A program made the translations under genes and the position numbers. A DNA stretch of 64,000 nucleotides from Parasedimentitalea huanghaiensis. Its GTDB lineage: Bacteria > Pseudomonadota > Alphaproteobacteria > Rhodobacterales > Rhodobacteraceae. Each line of letters opens with the position of its first letter. Position 1 is the stretch's first letter. The DNA lies in NCBI RefSeq assembly GCF_009753675.1, contig NZ_WQLV01000016.1, positions 1-64,000 of the forward strand, in the 5' to 3' direction. Below the pieces are notes generated by a model. It was not told the origin of the DNA and ran no database searches. It was given only the letters and a program-made list of their open reading frames with translations. Positions 54,077-64,000 of the stretch are shown one piece after another.

Positions 54077-54916
54077 ATGTCTAAGGCACGCAATAACCCG
54101 CTAAACAGCTTCGCCGCTCACGCCGCGCTGATCGCCTATACTCTGATCGCGCTGTTCCCAGTGTTTGTGATCCTGATCAACAGCTTCAAAACCCGAAAAG
54201 CAATCTTTCGGGATCCATTGGCGCTACCTGAAGCCGATACGTTCACATTGATCGGCTATCAAACTGTGCTGAAGCAAGGTGACTTCTTTCTCTACTTTCA
54301 GAACTCGATGATCGTCACGGTTGTGTCACTGACATTGGTGCTGTTGTTTGGTGCCATGGCGGCCTTTGCGCTGGCCGAATACAAATTCAAAGGCAATATG
54401 CTGATGGGTCTGTATCTGGCGCTTGGCATCATGATTCCAATCCGTATTGGTACCGTCGCTATTCTGGAAATGATGGTCAGCAGCGGCTTGGTAAACACCT
54501 TATGGGCCCTGATTTTAGTCTATACCGCACAAGGCCTGCCACTGGCGGTGTTCATTCTGTCCGAATTCATGCGCCAGGTTTCTGATGACCTCAAAAACGC
54601 AGGCCGAATTGATGGGCTGTCAGAATACACCATCTTCTTCCGGCTGGTTCTGCCACTGGTTCGCCCTGCAATGGCGACTGTGGCCGTTTTCAACATGATC
54701 CCAATCTGGAACGATCTGTGGTTCCCACTGATCCTGGCCCCCGCCGAAGAAACCAAAACGCTGACTTTGGGTAGCCAGGTGTTTATTGGCCAGTTTGTTA
54801 CTGACTGGAATGCCGTCCTGTCGGCCCTGTCGATGGCCATTCTGCCGGTGATGATCCTCTACGTAATCTTCTCACGCCAGTTGATCCGCGGCATCACCTC
54901 AGGAGCTGTTAAATGA
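54077..54916 (+). CDS. CUT1 ABC transporter permease 2
   Basis: 279 residues from ATG 54077 with AAAGGAGG eight bases upstream. MalG-like: six helices and the EAA loop SDDLKNAGRIDGLSEYTIFFRLVLPLVRPA. Overlaps the oxidoreductase gene by four bases. Confidence 0.92.
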   Translation: MSKARNNPLNSFAAHAALIAYTLIALFPVFVILINSFKTRKAIFRDPLALPEADTFTLIGYQTVLKQGDFFLYFQNSMIVTVVSLTLVLLFGAMAAFALAEYKFKGNMLMGLYLALGIMIPIRIGTVAILEMMVSSGLVNTLWALILVYTAQGLPLAVFILSEFMRQVSDDLKNAGRIDGLSEYTIFFRLVLPLVRPAMATVAVFNMIPIWNDLWFPLILAPAEETKTLTLGSQVFIGQFVTDWNAVLSALSMAILPVMILYVIFSRQLIRGITSGAVK

Positions 54917-55941
54917 TCCGCGTCCTAATAGCTGGCCTTGGCAACATGGGCCTGTCCCATGCACTTGCCCACCACAACAATCCAGGCGCCGAGGTTGTCG
55001 GATTGGTCAACCGGTCTGGGGTCGTCGAAAACCCCGATCTACAAGGTTATCCGGTGTTCACCGACTTCGATATCGCGCTCGCCGAAGTGAAACCTGATCT
55101 GGTTGTGGTTGCCACCTATTCCGATAGCCATGCAGGGTATGCAATTGCAGCGATGGAAGCTGGCGCACATGTGTTTGTCGAAAAGCCGCTGGCCACAACT
55201 GTAGAAGACGCACGCCGCGTCACCGCCAAAGCTGTCGAACTGAATCGCAAGCTGGTCGTAGGCTATATCCTGCGCCACCACCCTTCGTGGGTTCGGTTGA
55301 TCGAAGAAGCACGCAACTTGGGCGGCCCCTACGTGTTCCGCATGAACCTGAACCAGCAATCCAGCGGCGATACATGGGAAACCCACAAAGCCCTGATGCA
55401 GACCACTCCGCCCATCGTCGATTGCGGCGTGCACTATGTGGATGTCATGTGCCAGATCACCGACGCCAAACCAGTTCGGGTTAACGGTATGGGTCTGCGC
55501 CTGTCGGATGAGATTGCCAAGGACATGTATAACTACGGCCAGTTCCAGGTGGTGTTCGAGGACAACTCGGTTGCCTGGTATGAAGCTGGTTGGGGACCGA
55601 TGATGTCGGAAACCGCGTTTTTTGTAAAAGACGTAATCTCACCCAACGGTTCTGTGTCGATTACTGAAAAAGACAAAGCTGGGTCCGATGATGTCGACGG
55701 CCACACCGCCGTTGGCGCGCTTTTGGTGCATCGCCCCGATGGGGATCAGCTGATCGACTTGCCGGGTGAGCCCGGCCATCAGCAACTTTGCGACGCAGAG
55801 CAGGCCTATATGCTACGCGCCATTACCGAGAACATCGATCTATCCCGCCATATGCAGGACGCCGTCCTGTCCCTGCACATCTGTCTGGCTGCGGACGAAA
55901 GCATCCGCTCCGGCCACCCAATTGACTTGATTGGAGCCTGA
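54913..55941 (+). CDS. Gfo/Idh/MocA-family oxidoreductase
   Basis: 342 residues. N-terminal Rossmann fold ([18 protein letters not shown]), [13 protein letters not shown], and [11 protein letters not shown] with the family's EKP motif. The C-terminal substrate domain includes [18 protein letters not shown]. Such enzymes oxidise or epimerise sugars with NAD(P). Encoded inside the ABC transporter operon, so it probably converts an imported sugar derivative. Substrate unknown. Confidence 0.87.
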   Translation: MIRVLIAGLGNMGLSHALAHHNNPGAEVVGLVNRSGVVENPDLQGYPVFTDFDIALAEVKPDLVVVATYSDSHAGYAIAAMEAGAHVFVEKPLATTVEDARRVTAKAVELNRKLVVGYILRHHPSWVRLIEEARNLGGPYVFRMNLNQQSSGDTWETHKALMQTTPPIVDCGVHYVDVMCQITDAKPVRVNGMGLRLSDEIAKDMYNYGQFQVVFEDNSVAWYEAGWGPMMSETAFFVKDVISPNGSVSITEKDKAGSDDVDGHTAVGALLVHRPDGDQLIDLPGEPGHQQLCDAEQAYMLRAITENIDLSRHMQDAVLSLHICLAADESIRSGHPIDLIGA

Positions 55942-55943
55942 TC

Positions 55944-56939
55944 ATGACCGCTCTTTCGCTTACCAATGTTTGTAAATCCTTTGGCCAGGTCGAAGTCCTC
56001 AAAGACATCAATCTGACTGTTGAAGAGGGCGAGTTCGTCGTTTTTGTTGGCCCTTCGGGTTGTGGCAAATCCACTTTGCTCAGAGTTATCTCAGGCCTGG
56101 AAGAAGCCACGTCTGGTGATATCGAAATCAGTGACAACTCAGTGAATGATGTGCCGCCAGCCAAACGTGGCATCGCCATGGTGTTCCAATCTTATGCTCT
56201 TTATCCGCACCTGACAGTACGCGACAACATGTCGTTGGCCCTGAAACAGGAGCGCAAGCCCAAGGACGAGATCGCGACACGGGTTGCTGAAGCAAGCCGG
56301 ATGTTGTCGCTGGGCGACTATCTTGACCGGCGCCCCTCAGAGCTATCGGGCGGGCAACGTCAGCGTGTCGCCATTGGCCGTGCCGTAGTCCGCGAGCCAG
56401 ACCTGTTCCTATTCGATGAACCACTGTCCAATCTGGATGCAGCCTTGCGGATGAACACCCGGTTGGAAATTGCCCGGCTGCACCGCCAGCTCGGCGCCAG
56501 CATGATATATGTTACCCACGACCAGATCGAAGCAATGACACTGGCTGACAAAATCGTGGTGTTGCGAGATGGACGCGTTGAACAGGTCGGCAGCCCGATG
56601 GAAATCTACAACCATCCTGCAAACCGCTTTGTTGCTGAGTTCATTGGCTCACCATCAATGAACTTTGTTCCAGCGGAACGACTCGGCGGGCAAAATGGAC
56701 AATTCGTCGGTATTCGTCCCGAATATGCTCAGGTCACCCCAAATGGTCGCCTGAAGGGCAAGGTCATTCACGTCGAAAAACTGGGCGGTGACACCAACAT
56801 CCTAATCGACCTCGGCGACGATCTGACCTTTACCTCTAGGGTGTTTGGACAGTACGATACTCACGTTGATCAAGAAATCACTCTGGATTTCGACGATACA
56901 AAGTGCCTGTCCTTTGACGCCGAAGGACAACGTATCTGA
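55944..56939 (+). CDS. CUT1 ABC transporter ATPase (MsmX/UgpC type)
   Basis: 331 residues. Walker [42 protein letters not shown] and [18 protein letters not shown]-terminal TOBE domain ([19 protein letters not shown]...). Energises the two permeases. Last gene of the murQ operon. Confidence 0.93.
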   Translation: MTALSLTNVCKSFGQVEVLKDINLTVEEGEFVVFVGPSGCGKSTLLRVISGLEEATSGDIEISDNSVNDVPPAKRGIAMVFQSYALYPHLTVRDNMSLALKQERKPKDEIATRVAEASRMLSLGDYLDRRPSELSGGQRQRVAIGRAVVREPDLFLFDEPLSNLDAALRMNTRLEIARLHRQLGASMIYVTHDQIEAMTLADKIVVLRDGRVEQVGSPMEIYNHPANRFVAEFIGSPSMNFVPAERLGGQNGQFVGIRPEYAQVTPNGRLKGKVIHVEKLGGDTNILIDLGDDLTFTSRVFGQYDTHVDQEITLDFDDTKCLSFDAEGQRI

Positions 56940-57027
56940 TCGTATGGCGCCTGAATGGGTCATGCCAATACGTGCTGAGACAATATAGCTCTCGCCATAA
57001 GTGATTTTTGGCGCTACACACCGAGAT

Positions 57028-57039
57028 GTTACCGCTAAC
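57028..57039. promoter_or_regulatory. Third copy of the LacI-type operator, before pgi
   Basis: GTTACCGCTAAC fits GTTAnCGnTAAC, the pattern of the two gap operators at 12203-12238. It lies 53 bp before the pgi start in the 152-bp gap. It suggests the Entner-Doudoroff operon belongs to the regulon of the LacI-family repressor at 11125-12129. Confidence 0.55.
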
Positions 57040-57091
57040 TTCGCAAGAGCGTACGACCCGGTAGCCGCTGTGGCAGCAAGGACATTATGTA

Positions 57092-58717
57092 ATGAGTACC
57101 ATTTGGCAGTTACTAGAGGAACATCGCGCCAAGACCGCCGAGGTTCCAATCTTATCGCTATTTCAGGACGAAGGCCGCTTTGACGATTTTTCAGCCGAGC
57201 AGGACGAGCTTCTGCTCGACTTCTCCAAAACCAGCTTGGACAGCACTGCGCTGGATCTGCTGGTACAGCTCACAGAAAGCGTGCAGCTGGAAGAAAAAAT
57301 TGATGCGTTGTTTCGTGGTGATCCAATCAACACCACCGAAGGCCGCGCCGTACTCCATACTGCACTGCGAGCGCAGGCGGACACGCCGATCCTATTAGAC
57401 GGCAAAGACGTTTTGCTCGGTGTCCGCGATACTTTGGCGCGAATGGAACAATTTGCACAAGACATCCATAGCGGAAGAATTACAGCCGCTGATGGCGGCA
57501 GCTTCACAGATGTAATCAACATCGGTATTGGAGGTTCGGATCTTGGCCCAGCAATGGCAACTTTGGCGCTAGCCCCTTACCACACGGGACCACGCTGCCA
57601 TTTTGTGTCCAATGTGGATGGCGCTCATGTTCATGATACGCTTCAAAACCTGGACCCGCGGCGCACTCTGGTGATCATCGCATCCAAGACGTTTACCACC
57701 ATTGAGACCATGACCAATGGCAACACCGCCCTGGTCTGGCTACGCGAGGCACTAGGGGATAAGGCTACAGAACACCTGACTGCTGTCTCAACTGCTCTGG
57801 ACAAGACCACCGCGTTTGGGATCGCACCGGATCGGGTTTTTGGTTTCGAAAACTGGGTCGGCGGCCGCTACTCTCTCTGGGGACCAATCGGGCTGCCAAT
57901 CCTACTGGCCATTGGCTCAGACAGCTTTCGCCAATTCCTGCAAGGGGCGGCAGCAATGGATGACCATTTTCGCACAGCTCCGATGCGGGTAAACTTACCG
58001 GTATTGATGGGCCTGGTCGGCATCTGGCACAACAATATCTGTGGCTACGGCAGCCGCGCCGTACTGCCCTATGATCAACATCTGCAACGCCTACCCGCCT
58101 ACCTTCAACAGTTGGATATGGAGAGCAACGGCAAGCAGGTGGCTCAGGATGGCACCCCCCTTCCCCGCGCTTCTGGCCCAGTGGTCTGGGGAGAACCCGG
58201 CACCAATGGACAACATGCATTTTATCAATTGCTGCATCAGGGCACTGCTGTGGTGCCGGCTGAGTTCTTAATCGCCGCCGAGGGCCATTCACCGGAACTG
58301 GCGCATCACCATCAATTGCTCAAGGCGAATTGCCTTGCCCAGTCCGAAGCTTTGATGTGTGGTCGTTCCAATGCTGAAGCCACTGTCGTTGCCTCTGAAC
58401 GAGGATTCGAGGGCGATGAACGAGAACGCATGGCCGCCCATCTCAGTTTTCCCGGCAACCGCCCGTCAACAACCATTGCCTATCCCAAACTCACACCTTT
58501 TGTGCTGGGTCAGATTATCGCGCTCTATGAACATCGCGTGTTCACAGAAGGCGCAATCTGGGGCCTCAATTCGTTCGATCAATGGGGGGTAGAGCTTGGC
58601 AAGGAACTTGCTGTTGCGCTGCTGCCAATGGTCGATGGTGCACCATCAGATGGGAAAGACGGCTCAACCAGCGGCTTGCTTGATAAGCTTTCCCAAAACA
58701 CCGCCAAACAGACCTGA
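57092..58717 (+). CDS. pgi: Glucose-6-phosphate isomerase
   Basis: 541 residues, normal for the bacterial enzyme. FTDVINIGIGGSDLGPAMA, IIASKTFTTIETMTN, the VSTALDKTTAFGI region and GGRYSLWGPIGLPI are all conserved; LHQGTAVVPAEFL carries the expected late motif. It interconverts fructose 6-phosphate (from amino sugars) and glucose 6-phosphate, feeding zwf. AAGGA lies before ATG 57092. Start of pgi-zwf-edd-eda. Confidence 0.96.
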   Translation: MSTIWQLLEEHRAKTAEVPILSLFQDEGRFDDFSAEQDELLLDFSKTSLDSTALDLLVQLTESVQLEEKIDALFRGDPINTTEGRAVLHTALRAQADTPILLDGKDVLLGVRDTLARMEQFAQDIHSGRITAADGGSFTDVINIGIGGSDLGPAMATLALAPYHTGPRCHFVSNVDGAHVHDTLQNLDPRRTLVIIASKTFTTIETMTNGNTALVWLREALGDKATEHLTAVSTALDKTTAFGIAPDRVFGFENWVGGRYSLWGPIGLPILLAIGSDSFRQFLQGAAAMDDHFRTAPMRVNLPVLMGLVGIWHNNICGYGSRAVLPYDQHLQRLPAYLQQLDMESNGKQVAQDGTPLPRASGPVVWGEPGTNGQHAFYQLLHQGTAVVPAEFLIAAEGHSPELAHHHQLLKANCLAQSEALMCGRSNAEATVVASERGFEGDERERMAAHLSFPGNRPSTTIAYPKLTPFVLGQIIALYEHRVFTEGAIWGLNSFDQWGVELGKELAVALLPMVDGAPSDGKDGSTSGLLDKLSQNTAKQT

Positions 58718-58745
58718 ACCCCAGCTTAATACGTCAGAGAGAACT

Positions 58746-60197
58746 ATGGTTTCCCGTGTCATACCCGTCCAATCTTTTGATCTTGTGCTGTTCGGCGCCA
58801 CTGGCGATCTTGCCCGACGCAAAATTCTACCCAGCCTGTTTCATCGGTTCCAGCTGGGACAGTTCTGCGACAGCTCCCGCATCATTGGTGCGTCGCGTAG
58901 CGAAATGGATGCGGACAGTTTTCGCGAACTCGTGGCTGATGCCGTTCGTGAGTTTGGCCAAAAAGACGAAGTCAACGACAAGGACATCACCGCGTTTGTG
59001 GCACAGCTCGACTATGTCGCAATTGATGCCAAAGGAGATCAGGGCTGGGAAGAGCTGGGGAAACACATGCGCCCCGATAAGGTGCGTGCTTTTTACCTAT
59101 CGGTCGCCCCTAGCTTGTTTGGCGATATTGCCACTCGGTTGCGCAGCACGGGTATCGCGACGGATGACAGCCGCATCGTGGTTGAAAAACCATTTGGTCA
59201 TGACCTGGCGAGCGCTCAAGCGCTAAATCAGGCGCTGAGGGCCAATTTTGAAGAAAGCCAAATTTACCGGATCGACCACTATCTTGGCAAAGAAACGGTG
59301 CAGAACTTGATGGCGTTGCGCTTTGCCAACTCGTTGTTCGAACCTTTGTGGAATTCCTCTCACATTGACCATGTCCAGATCACCGTTGCCGAAAGCATCG
59401 GAGTGGAAGGCCGAGGCGAATACTATGACCGCTCGGGCGCGATGCGCGACATGGTGCAAAACCACCTGATGCAACTGCTTTGCCTGACCGCGATGGAGCC
59501 ACCGGGTAAGTTTACTCCGGATGCTGTGCGTAACGAAAAGGTCAAGGTGATCGAGGCACTGGAGCCTGTTGAGAATTCCGACATCGCGCGTGGACAATAC
59601 CGCGCCCAAAATAACACCGGCAGTTACCGCGACCATGCAGGCGATCCAAACAGTCAGACCGAGAGCTTTATCGCCATGAAGGTGCAGGTCGCCAACTGGC
59701 GCTGGGCTGGCACACCGTTTTATCTGCGGACCGGAAAACGTCTGCGAGAACGGGTGTCAGAGATCGCAGTGTTTTTTCGTGACCCTCCACATAATATTTT
59801 CCAAGGCAGCGACCCTGCCAAAGGCAATGTTTTGGTCATCCGTTTGCAACCGGATGAAGGCATAACCTTGCATACAACCATCAAGGACCCCGGCCCCGGC
59901 GGCATGCGTCTGACCGAGGCTGCGCTGGACATGACTTTTGCTGACAGTCTTGCCGAAGCCGAACGCCCACAAGACGCGTATGAGCGACTGATCATGGATG
60001 TGATCCGTGGCAACCAGACTCTGTTTATGCGCGGAGACGAAGTCGAAGCGGCTTGGGCTTGGGCCGATCCAATCATATCGGGTTGGGACGACCCGCGACA
60101 CGCACCTCAGCCCTATGACACAGGTGGCTCAGGACCCGAAGACAGCCTGCTCCTGCTGCACCGTGATGGTCGGCGCTGGCGCAGAATCGGCAATTAA
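58746..60197 (+). CDS. zwf: Glucose-6-phosphate 1-dehydrogenase
   Basis: 483 residues from ATG 58746; the open frame reaches further upstream but only inside pgi. [14 protein letters not shown] is the NADP loop; [21 protein letters not shown] holds the catalytic His/Asp; RTGKRL is conserved. It makes 6-phosphogluconolactone plus NADPH. The lactonase gene (pgl) that often follows zwf is absent: edd begins 32 bases later. Confidence 0.96.
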   Translation: MVSRVIPVQSFDLVLFGATGDLARRKILPSLFHRFQLGQFCDSSRIIGASRSEMDADSFRELVADAVREFGQKDEVNDKDITAFVAQLDYVAIDAKGDQGWEELGKHMRPDKVRAFYLSVAPSLFGDIATRLRSTGIATDDSRIVVEKPFGHDLASAQALNQALRANFEESQIYRIDHYLGKETVQNLMALRFANSLFEPLWNSSHIDHVQITVAESIGVEGRGEYYDRSGAMRDMVQNHLMQLLCLTAMEPPGKFTPDAVRNEKVKVIEALEPVENSDIARGQYRAQNNTGSYRDHAGDPNSQTESFIAMKVQVANWRWAGTPFYLRTGKRLRERVSEIAVFFRDPPHNIFQGSDPAKGNVLVIRLQPDEGITLHTTIKDPGPGGMRLTEAALDMTFADSLAEAERPQDAYERLIMDVIRGNQTLFMRGDEVEAAWAWADPIISGWDDPRHAPQPYDTGGSGPEDSLLLLHRDGRRWRRIGN

Positions 60198-60229
60198 TCC
60201 AAGGCACCAAAACAGAAAAGCGGCACCCA

Positions 60230-62041
60230 ATGACCCTGAATACAACCCTGGCCTCGGTAACCGAACGCATCATCACCCGCAGCGCGCCTACACGGGGCGC
60301 CTATCTGGAAAGAATGCGCGCTGCGCAGAGCAACGGCCCAGCGCGCGCGCATCTTTCGTGCAGCGGTCAGGCCCATGCCTATGCTGCAGCCGGTCCTGAT
60401 CAGGCAGCACTGGCTAAAGCATCAGCTGGCCACCTTGGCATCATCACCGCCTATAACGATATGCTGTCTGCGCATCAGCCATTTGAAACCTACCCGCAGA
60501 TCGTCCGCGACGCAGTGCGTAAAGTGGGTGGAACTGCACAGGTTGCCGGTGGCGTTCCGGCGATGTGTGATGGTGTTACGCAGGGCGAGGCTGGTATGGA
60601 GCTCAGCCTGTTTTCGCGCGATGCCATTGCCATGTCGACTGCTGTTGGCCTTAGCCACAACACCTTTGACGCAGCCGTATTTTTGGGCGTCTGCGACAAG
60701 ATCGTGCCAGGGTTGGTGATTGGTGCTCAGGTCTTTGGCCATCTGCCTGCTGTATTCCTGCCGGCCGGGCCAATGGTCAGCGGTTTGGCTAACGATGAAA
60801 AAGCCAAGATCCGTCAAAAATACGCTATGGGTGAAGTCGGTCGCGAAGAGCTGCTGAAAGCGGAAATGTCGGCCTATCACGGGCCCGGAACCTGCACCTT
60901 TTACGGCACAGCTAACACCAACCAGATGCTGATGGAATTCATGGGGCTGCACCTGCCGGGTTCCAGCTTTGTCAATCCGGGCACCGAGCTGCGTGAGGCC
61001 CTTACACAGGAGGGCGCGCGCCGAGCTTTGTCGCTTAGCGCCTTGGGCAATGCCTATACGCCGGTTTGTGATGTCCTGGACGAAAAGGCCTTTGCCAACG
61101 GTATTGCCGGGCTGATGGCCACAGGGGGATCAACCAATTTGCTGATCCACCTTATTGCGATGGCCCGTGCGGGGGGCATTATTCTGGACTGGCAAGATTT
61201 CTCGGATCTGTCCGAAGTGGTGCCGCTGCTGGCGCGCGTTTATCCAAACGGATTGGCTGATGTGAACCACTTCCACGCGGCAGGCGGGCTTGGCTATATG
61301 ATCGGTGAAATGTTGGCCAATGGTTTACTGCACCCGGATACTAAAACCGTTGCTGGCGACGGTCTGTCCAATTATGTCACTGAACCCTTCCTCACCGACG
61401 ATGGATTGGAGTGGCGCAGCGGCACTGGTCAAAGCCTGAATGAGGGAATTTGCAGACCTGTTAGTGACCCGTTCCAGCCTACAGGGGGCTTAAGCCGCCT
61501 GACCGGTTCGCTTGGGACAGCTGTCATGAAGATCTCGGCCGTTGCTGAAGAACACCGTATCGTCGAAGCCCCTGTCCGAATATTCCATGACCAAGATGAT
61601 GCCAAAGCGGCATTCAAGGCTGGTGAGTTCACAGGAGATGTGATCATCGTGGTACGGTTCCAAGGCCCCAAGGCAAATGGCATGCCGGAACTGCACAGTT
61701 TGACACCTATGCTATCGATTATGCAGGGCCGCGGGCAAAAGGTGGCTTTGGTTACCGATGGCCGTATGTCCGGCGCCAGCGGCAAAGTACCCGCTGCCAT
61801 CCACGTGGTGCCCGAAGCACTGGACGGCGGGGCAATCGCCTATATCCAGGACGGTGACATGCTGCGTGTTGATGCTTTGGCCGGAACATTGGACATTCTT
61901 ACGCCTGACGTGACCAAACGCGATCCGGCAACTGCTGACCTTTCTGCCAATGCCTATGGCATGGGCCGCGAACTGTTTTCCCCTTTCCGCCAATTGGTTG
62001 GTTCAGCCGACACCGGCGCCAGCGTATTCGGAGACCTATAG
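60230..62041 (+). CDS. edd: 6-phosphogluconate dehydratase
   Basis: 603 residues, standard for Edd. Cysteines for the 4Fe-4S cluster lie in the [20 protein letters not shown] and [23 protein letters not shown] regions, and GGLGRLTG-like [11 protein letters not shown] and [22 protein letters not shown] follow. It dehydrates 6-phosphogluconate to KDPG for Eda. The stop is immediately followed by the eda ATG. Confidence 0.96.
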   Translation: MTLNTTLASVTERIITRSAPTRGAYLERMRAAQSNGPARAHLSCSGQAHAYAAAGPDQAALAKASAGHLGIITAYNDMLSAHQPFETYPQIVRDAVRKVGGTAQVAGGVPAMCDGVTQGEAGMELSLFSRDAIAMSTAVGLSHNTFDAAVFLGVCDKIVPGLVIGAQVFGHLPAVFLPAGPMVSGLANDEKAKIRQKYAMGEVGREELLKAEMSAYHGPGTCTFYGTANTNQMLMEFMGLHLPGSSFVNPGTELREALTQEGARRALSLSALGNAYTPVCDVLDEKAFANGIAGLMATGGSTNLLIHLIAMARAGGIILDWQDFSDLSEVVPLLARVYPNGLADVNHFHAAGGLGYMIGEMLANGLLHPDTKTVAGDGLSNYVTEPFLTDDGLEWRSGTGQSLNEGICRPVSDPFQPTGGLSRLTGSLGTAVMKISAVAEEHRIVEAPVRIFHDQDDAKAAFKAGEFTGDVIIVVRFQGPKANGMPELHSLTPMLSIMQGRGQKVALVTDGRMSGASGKVPAAIHVVPEALDGGAIAYIQDGDMLRVDALAGTLDILTPDVTKRDPATADLSANAYGMGRELFSPFRQLVGSADTGASVFGDL

Positions 62042-62689
62042 ATGTCCATTACCCCCCAAGCCGCCAGCGCGCGTAACCGCGAAATCTGCCAGCTGGCCCC
62101 GATTATCCCTGTGCTGGTGGTGCACGACGTGTCGCACGCCCGCCCACTGGCCGAGGCCCTTGTACGCGGCGGATTGCCCGTGCTGGAAGTCACTCTGCGC
62201 ACGCCCGTCGCACTGGATGTCATCCGTGAAATGGCCAAGGTCGAAGGTGGCGTCGTTGGTGCCGGTACTTTGGTGACGCCAGATGATGTGGCCGCCGCTG
62301 TTAATGCCGGTGCCCAATTTGGCGTCTCCCCTGGTGCAACTGATTTACTTCTCGACACCTGCGAAGACATCGGCCTGCCCCTGTTGGCAGGCGCGGCCTC
62401 GGCATCAGAAGCCATGCGACTGCTGGAGCGAGGGTACGACATGCTGAAGTTTTTCCCGGCAGAAGCCTCGGGTGGGGTTCCGACACTAAAAGCCGTCGGC
62501 GCGCCTCTGCCCCAGATTTCGTTCTGCCCAACAGGTGGCGTCAGCCCGTCCAATGCCGCCAGCTATCTCTCGCTCCCCAACGTGGTCTGCGCCGGTGGCA
62601 GCTGGGTAGCCCCCAGCGATCTGGTCAACAGTGGCCAATGGGGCAAGATCGAAGCCCTAGCACGGGCCGCCAGTCAATTGGGTCTCTAA
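62042..62689 (+). CDS. eda: KDPG aldolase
   Basis: 215 residues. IIPVLVV...ALVRGGLPVLEVTLRTP with the catalytic Glu, GAGTLVTPDDV, and KFFPAEASGG with the Schiff-base Lys; CPTGGV holds the phosphate site. It splits KDPG into pyruvate and glyceraldehyde 3-phosphate, the substrate of gap. The start codon abuts the edd stop. Confidence 0.95.
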   Translation: MSITPQAASARNREICQLAPIIPVLVVHDVSHARPLAEALVRGGLPVLEVTLRTPVALDVIREMAKVEGGVVGAGTLVTPDDVAAAVNAGAQFGVSPGATDLLLDTCEDIGLPLLAGAASASEAMRLLERGYDMLKFFPAEASGGVPTLKAVGAPLPQISFCPTGGVSPSNAASYLSLPNVVCAGGSWVAPSDLVNSGQWGKIEALARAASQLGL

Positions 62690-62706
62690 ACCGAGTAGCA
62701 TCGTGC

Positions 62707-62733
62707 CCCTCGCCCTCCGGACAAGGGTGAGGG
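62707..62733. terminator. Hairpin between eda and the convergent HAD-phosphatase gene
   Basis: CCCTCGCCCT (62707-62716) pairs with AGGGTGAGGG (62724-62733), with one G-T pair and a seven-base loop. The T run after it is weak, so termination is likely but not certain. Confidence 0.55.
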
Positions 62734-62741
62734 ACATTTGT

Positions 62742-63398
62742 TCAAGCTGCTTCTACCAGCAGATCTCGGACCAAAGTCGGAAGCGCAGCGAAATCATCAA
62801 AAGCCACGGTATGGGGCATCTCATCTACCGCGCATTTGCGATACCCTAAGGTAAACAGCAAAAACGGCACTCCAGCCCGCTCACCAGTTTCTGCATCCAC
62901 ATCGCTGTCACCTACATATAGCCGAGGCCCCTCTCCCAGTGCCTCAAACGCTGCGTGCAGCGGCGCCGGGTCGGGTTTGTGCACCGGCAGGCTGTCACCT
63001 CCCCACATGGTGTCAAACAAGTGGTCGATTTTCAGATGTTCCAACACTGAACGACAAGGCCGGATTGGTTTGTTGGTGCAGATGCCAAGGCTGTGACCCT
63101 CTGCCTTGAGTGTTTCCAACGCAGCCACAACACCGGGATAGATCACTGTCAGATGAACAGCGTCGTCGTAACGGGCCACAAAATCAGCCAGCAACCGGGC
63201 CTGTTCACTATCCGGTATTCCACGCGCACCGCGCATTCGGCTGACGAAGATAGCAGCCCCATTCCCGATGAAATCACGTGTCTGTTCCAGCGAGATCAAT
63301 TCCAAGCCCTCTTGCGCTAGCACAGTGTTGGCAATGCCATGAATGTCCGGCGCGCTGTCAATCAGTGTGCCATCTAGGTCAAAAACAATACGAGCCAT
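62742..63398 (-). CDS. gph: Phosphoglycolate-phosphatase-like HAD hydrolase
   Basis: 218 residues from ATG 63398, which overlaps the upstream stop (TGATG) and has GGAAGGA before it; ATG 63413 is an alternative. HAD motif I DLDGTLIDSAP, motif II ICTNKP, a conserved Lys/Pro (VHKPDPAPL) and motif IV VGDSDVDAETGERAGVPF. It dephosphorylates 2-phosphoglycolate or a similar small phosphate ester. The symbol follows family resemblance. Confidence 0.82.
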   Translation of the reverse strand: MARIVFDLDGTLIDSAPDIHGIANTVLAQEGLELISLEQTRDFIGNGAAIFVSRMRGARGIPDSEQARLLADFVARYDDAVHLTVIYPGVVAALETLKAEGHSLGICTNKPIRPCRSVLEHLKIDHLFDTMWGGDSLPVHKPDPAPLHAAFEALGEGPRLYVGDSDVDAETGERAGVPFLLFTLGYRKCAVDEMPHTVAFDDFAALPTLVRDLLVEAA

Positions 63399-63952
63399 CA
63401 GGCATCCTTCCATTTGATTGAACAGCCCATCGAGGCAATTTGTTCCGCCGGTCCAATACCGGTTGCGGCCACAAGCTTCATCGCTTCAAACAGATCACGG
63501 CGCAATTCGTCTGCGCCCGCAGCCCGTGTTGAGCCATCTAGGCGGCCCCGGTACTGCAACTCAAGATCACTATTGAAACCAAAGAAGTCCGGCGTGCAGG
63601 CTGCGTCATAGCCACGTGCAATACTTTGATCAGCGTCGTAAAGATAAGGGAATGGGAGCTCTCGGTCCGAGGCCAGTAAAGCCATATTTTCGAAACTATC
63701 CTGCGGATATGCTGCGACGTCGTTTGACGAAATTGCAACAACACCGACCCCAAGCTCCTGCAATTCTGCTGCATCGCGGATAATACGGTCCAGGACAGCC
63801 AGCACATACGGGCAGTGATTGCAGATAAACATCACCAACGTACCTTTGGGGCCTGAGATATCGGCGAGAGATACAGTACGCCCATCAGTGGCAGGCAAAG
63901 TAAAATCCGGCGCTTTCCAGCCAAAATCACAGACAGGGGGAGTTACAGCCAT
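63398..63952 (-). CDS. Thioredoxin-fold AhpC/TSA-family redox protein
   Basis: 184 residues. The thioredoxin-like start FGWKAPDFTLPATDGRTVSLADI is followed by MFICNHCPYV, with CNHC as the likely active-site pair (C-x2-C), and YDADQSIARGYDAACTPDFFGF with the cis-Pro region. No signal peptide, so probably cytoplasmic peroxide or thiol reduction. Coupled to the gph-like gene. The last 48 bases of the window show nothing identifiable. Confidence 0.85.
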   Translation of the reverse strand: MAVTPPVCDFGWKAPDFTLPATDGRTVSLADISGPKGTLVMFICNHCPYVLAVLDRIIRDAAELQELGVGVVAISSNDVAAYPQDSFENMALLASDRELPFPYLYDADQSIARGYDAACTPDFFGFNSDLELQYRGRLDGSTRAAGADELRRDLFEAMKLVAATGIGPAEQIASMGCSIKWKDA

Positions 63953-64000
63953 GGAGGATCCGATCTAAAGGTTCAGGAGGGAAAGGGCTCGATGTAAGTC

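Overview
The window looks like a piece of a Roseobacter-group (Rhodobacteraceae, Alphaproteobacteria) replicon. The evidence is moderately high GC, tightly packed operons with ATGA/TGATG overlaps, TRAP and CUT1 ABC uptake systems, an Entner-Doudoroff operon, a complete nosRZDFYLX cluster and a Cys-type three-subunit formate dehydrogenase of the kind common in this group. Species cannot be named from the sequence alone. I saw no tRNA, rRNA, CRISPR array, transposase or phage genes.

Region 1 (about 1-9.5 kb): a remnant of a spermidine-synthase-like gene, then an RpiR-type regulator divergent from a catabolic operon. That operon holds an N-formylglutamate-amidohydrolase family protein, a TRAP transporter (Q, M, P), a glutamine-synthetase-like gamma-glutamyl ligase, an aldehyde dehydrogenase and an iron-dependent alcohol dehydrogenase, and it ends at a clear terminator. 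The enzyme set suggests uptake and gamma-glutamyl-protected oxidation of an amino alcohol. Region 2 (9.6-13.4 kb): a small two-gene TerB-domain/membrane-protein module, then a LacI-family repressor divergent from gap, with two matching operators between them.

Region 3 (13.4-22.5 kb): an FNR-type site followed by a DUF2946-like gene and nosR, Z, D, F, Y, L, X, for nitrous oxide respiration. Region 4 (22.6-41.0 kb): a histidine kinase convergent with an NtrC-like regulator that lacks the GAFTGA loop and is translationally coupled to a 44-residue hydrophobic ORF. Next come formate dehydrogenase gamma, beta and alpha, a small Tat protein, a TorD-like chaperone, DUF3306, DUF3305 and a divergent multi-cluster Fe-S protein. 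Then follow a c-type cytochrome fused to a shortened TupA-like domain, an Mrp/ApbC Fe-S carrier, two small conserved genes, and a tungstate ABC transporter (tupBCA). Tungstate uptake, chaperones and electron carriers around one formate dehydrogenase suggest a tungsten- or molybdenum-dependent enzyme feeding the respiratory chain.

Region 5 (41.2-46.8 kb): an orphan xanthine-dehydrogenase-family large subunit, a DHDPS-family lyase, an aspartate-dehydrogenase-like protein, a LysR regulator and a 3-hydroxyanthranilate dioxygenase. This may be a pathway for an N-containing aromatic or nicotinate-like compound. Region 6 (46.9-56.9 kb): divergent amino-sugar operons, nagA / SIS deaminase / GntR / kinase on the minus strand and murQ / CUT1 ABC transporter / Gfo-Idh oxidoreductase on the plus strand, with two inverted 20-bp operators 100 bp apart between them. 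Region 7 (57-64 kb): pgi-zwf-edd-eda (Entner-Doudoroff entry), then a convergent phosphoglycolate-phosphatase-like gene and a thioredoxin-fold protein. The promoter of pgi carries a third copy of the gap operator motif GTTAnCGnTAAC. This links gap and the Entner-Doudoroff operon, 45 kb apart, to the same LacI-family repressor.
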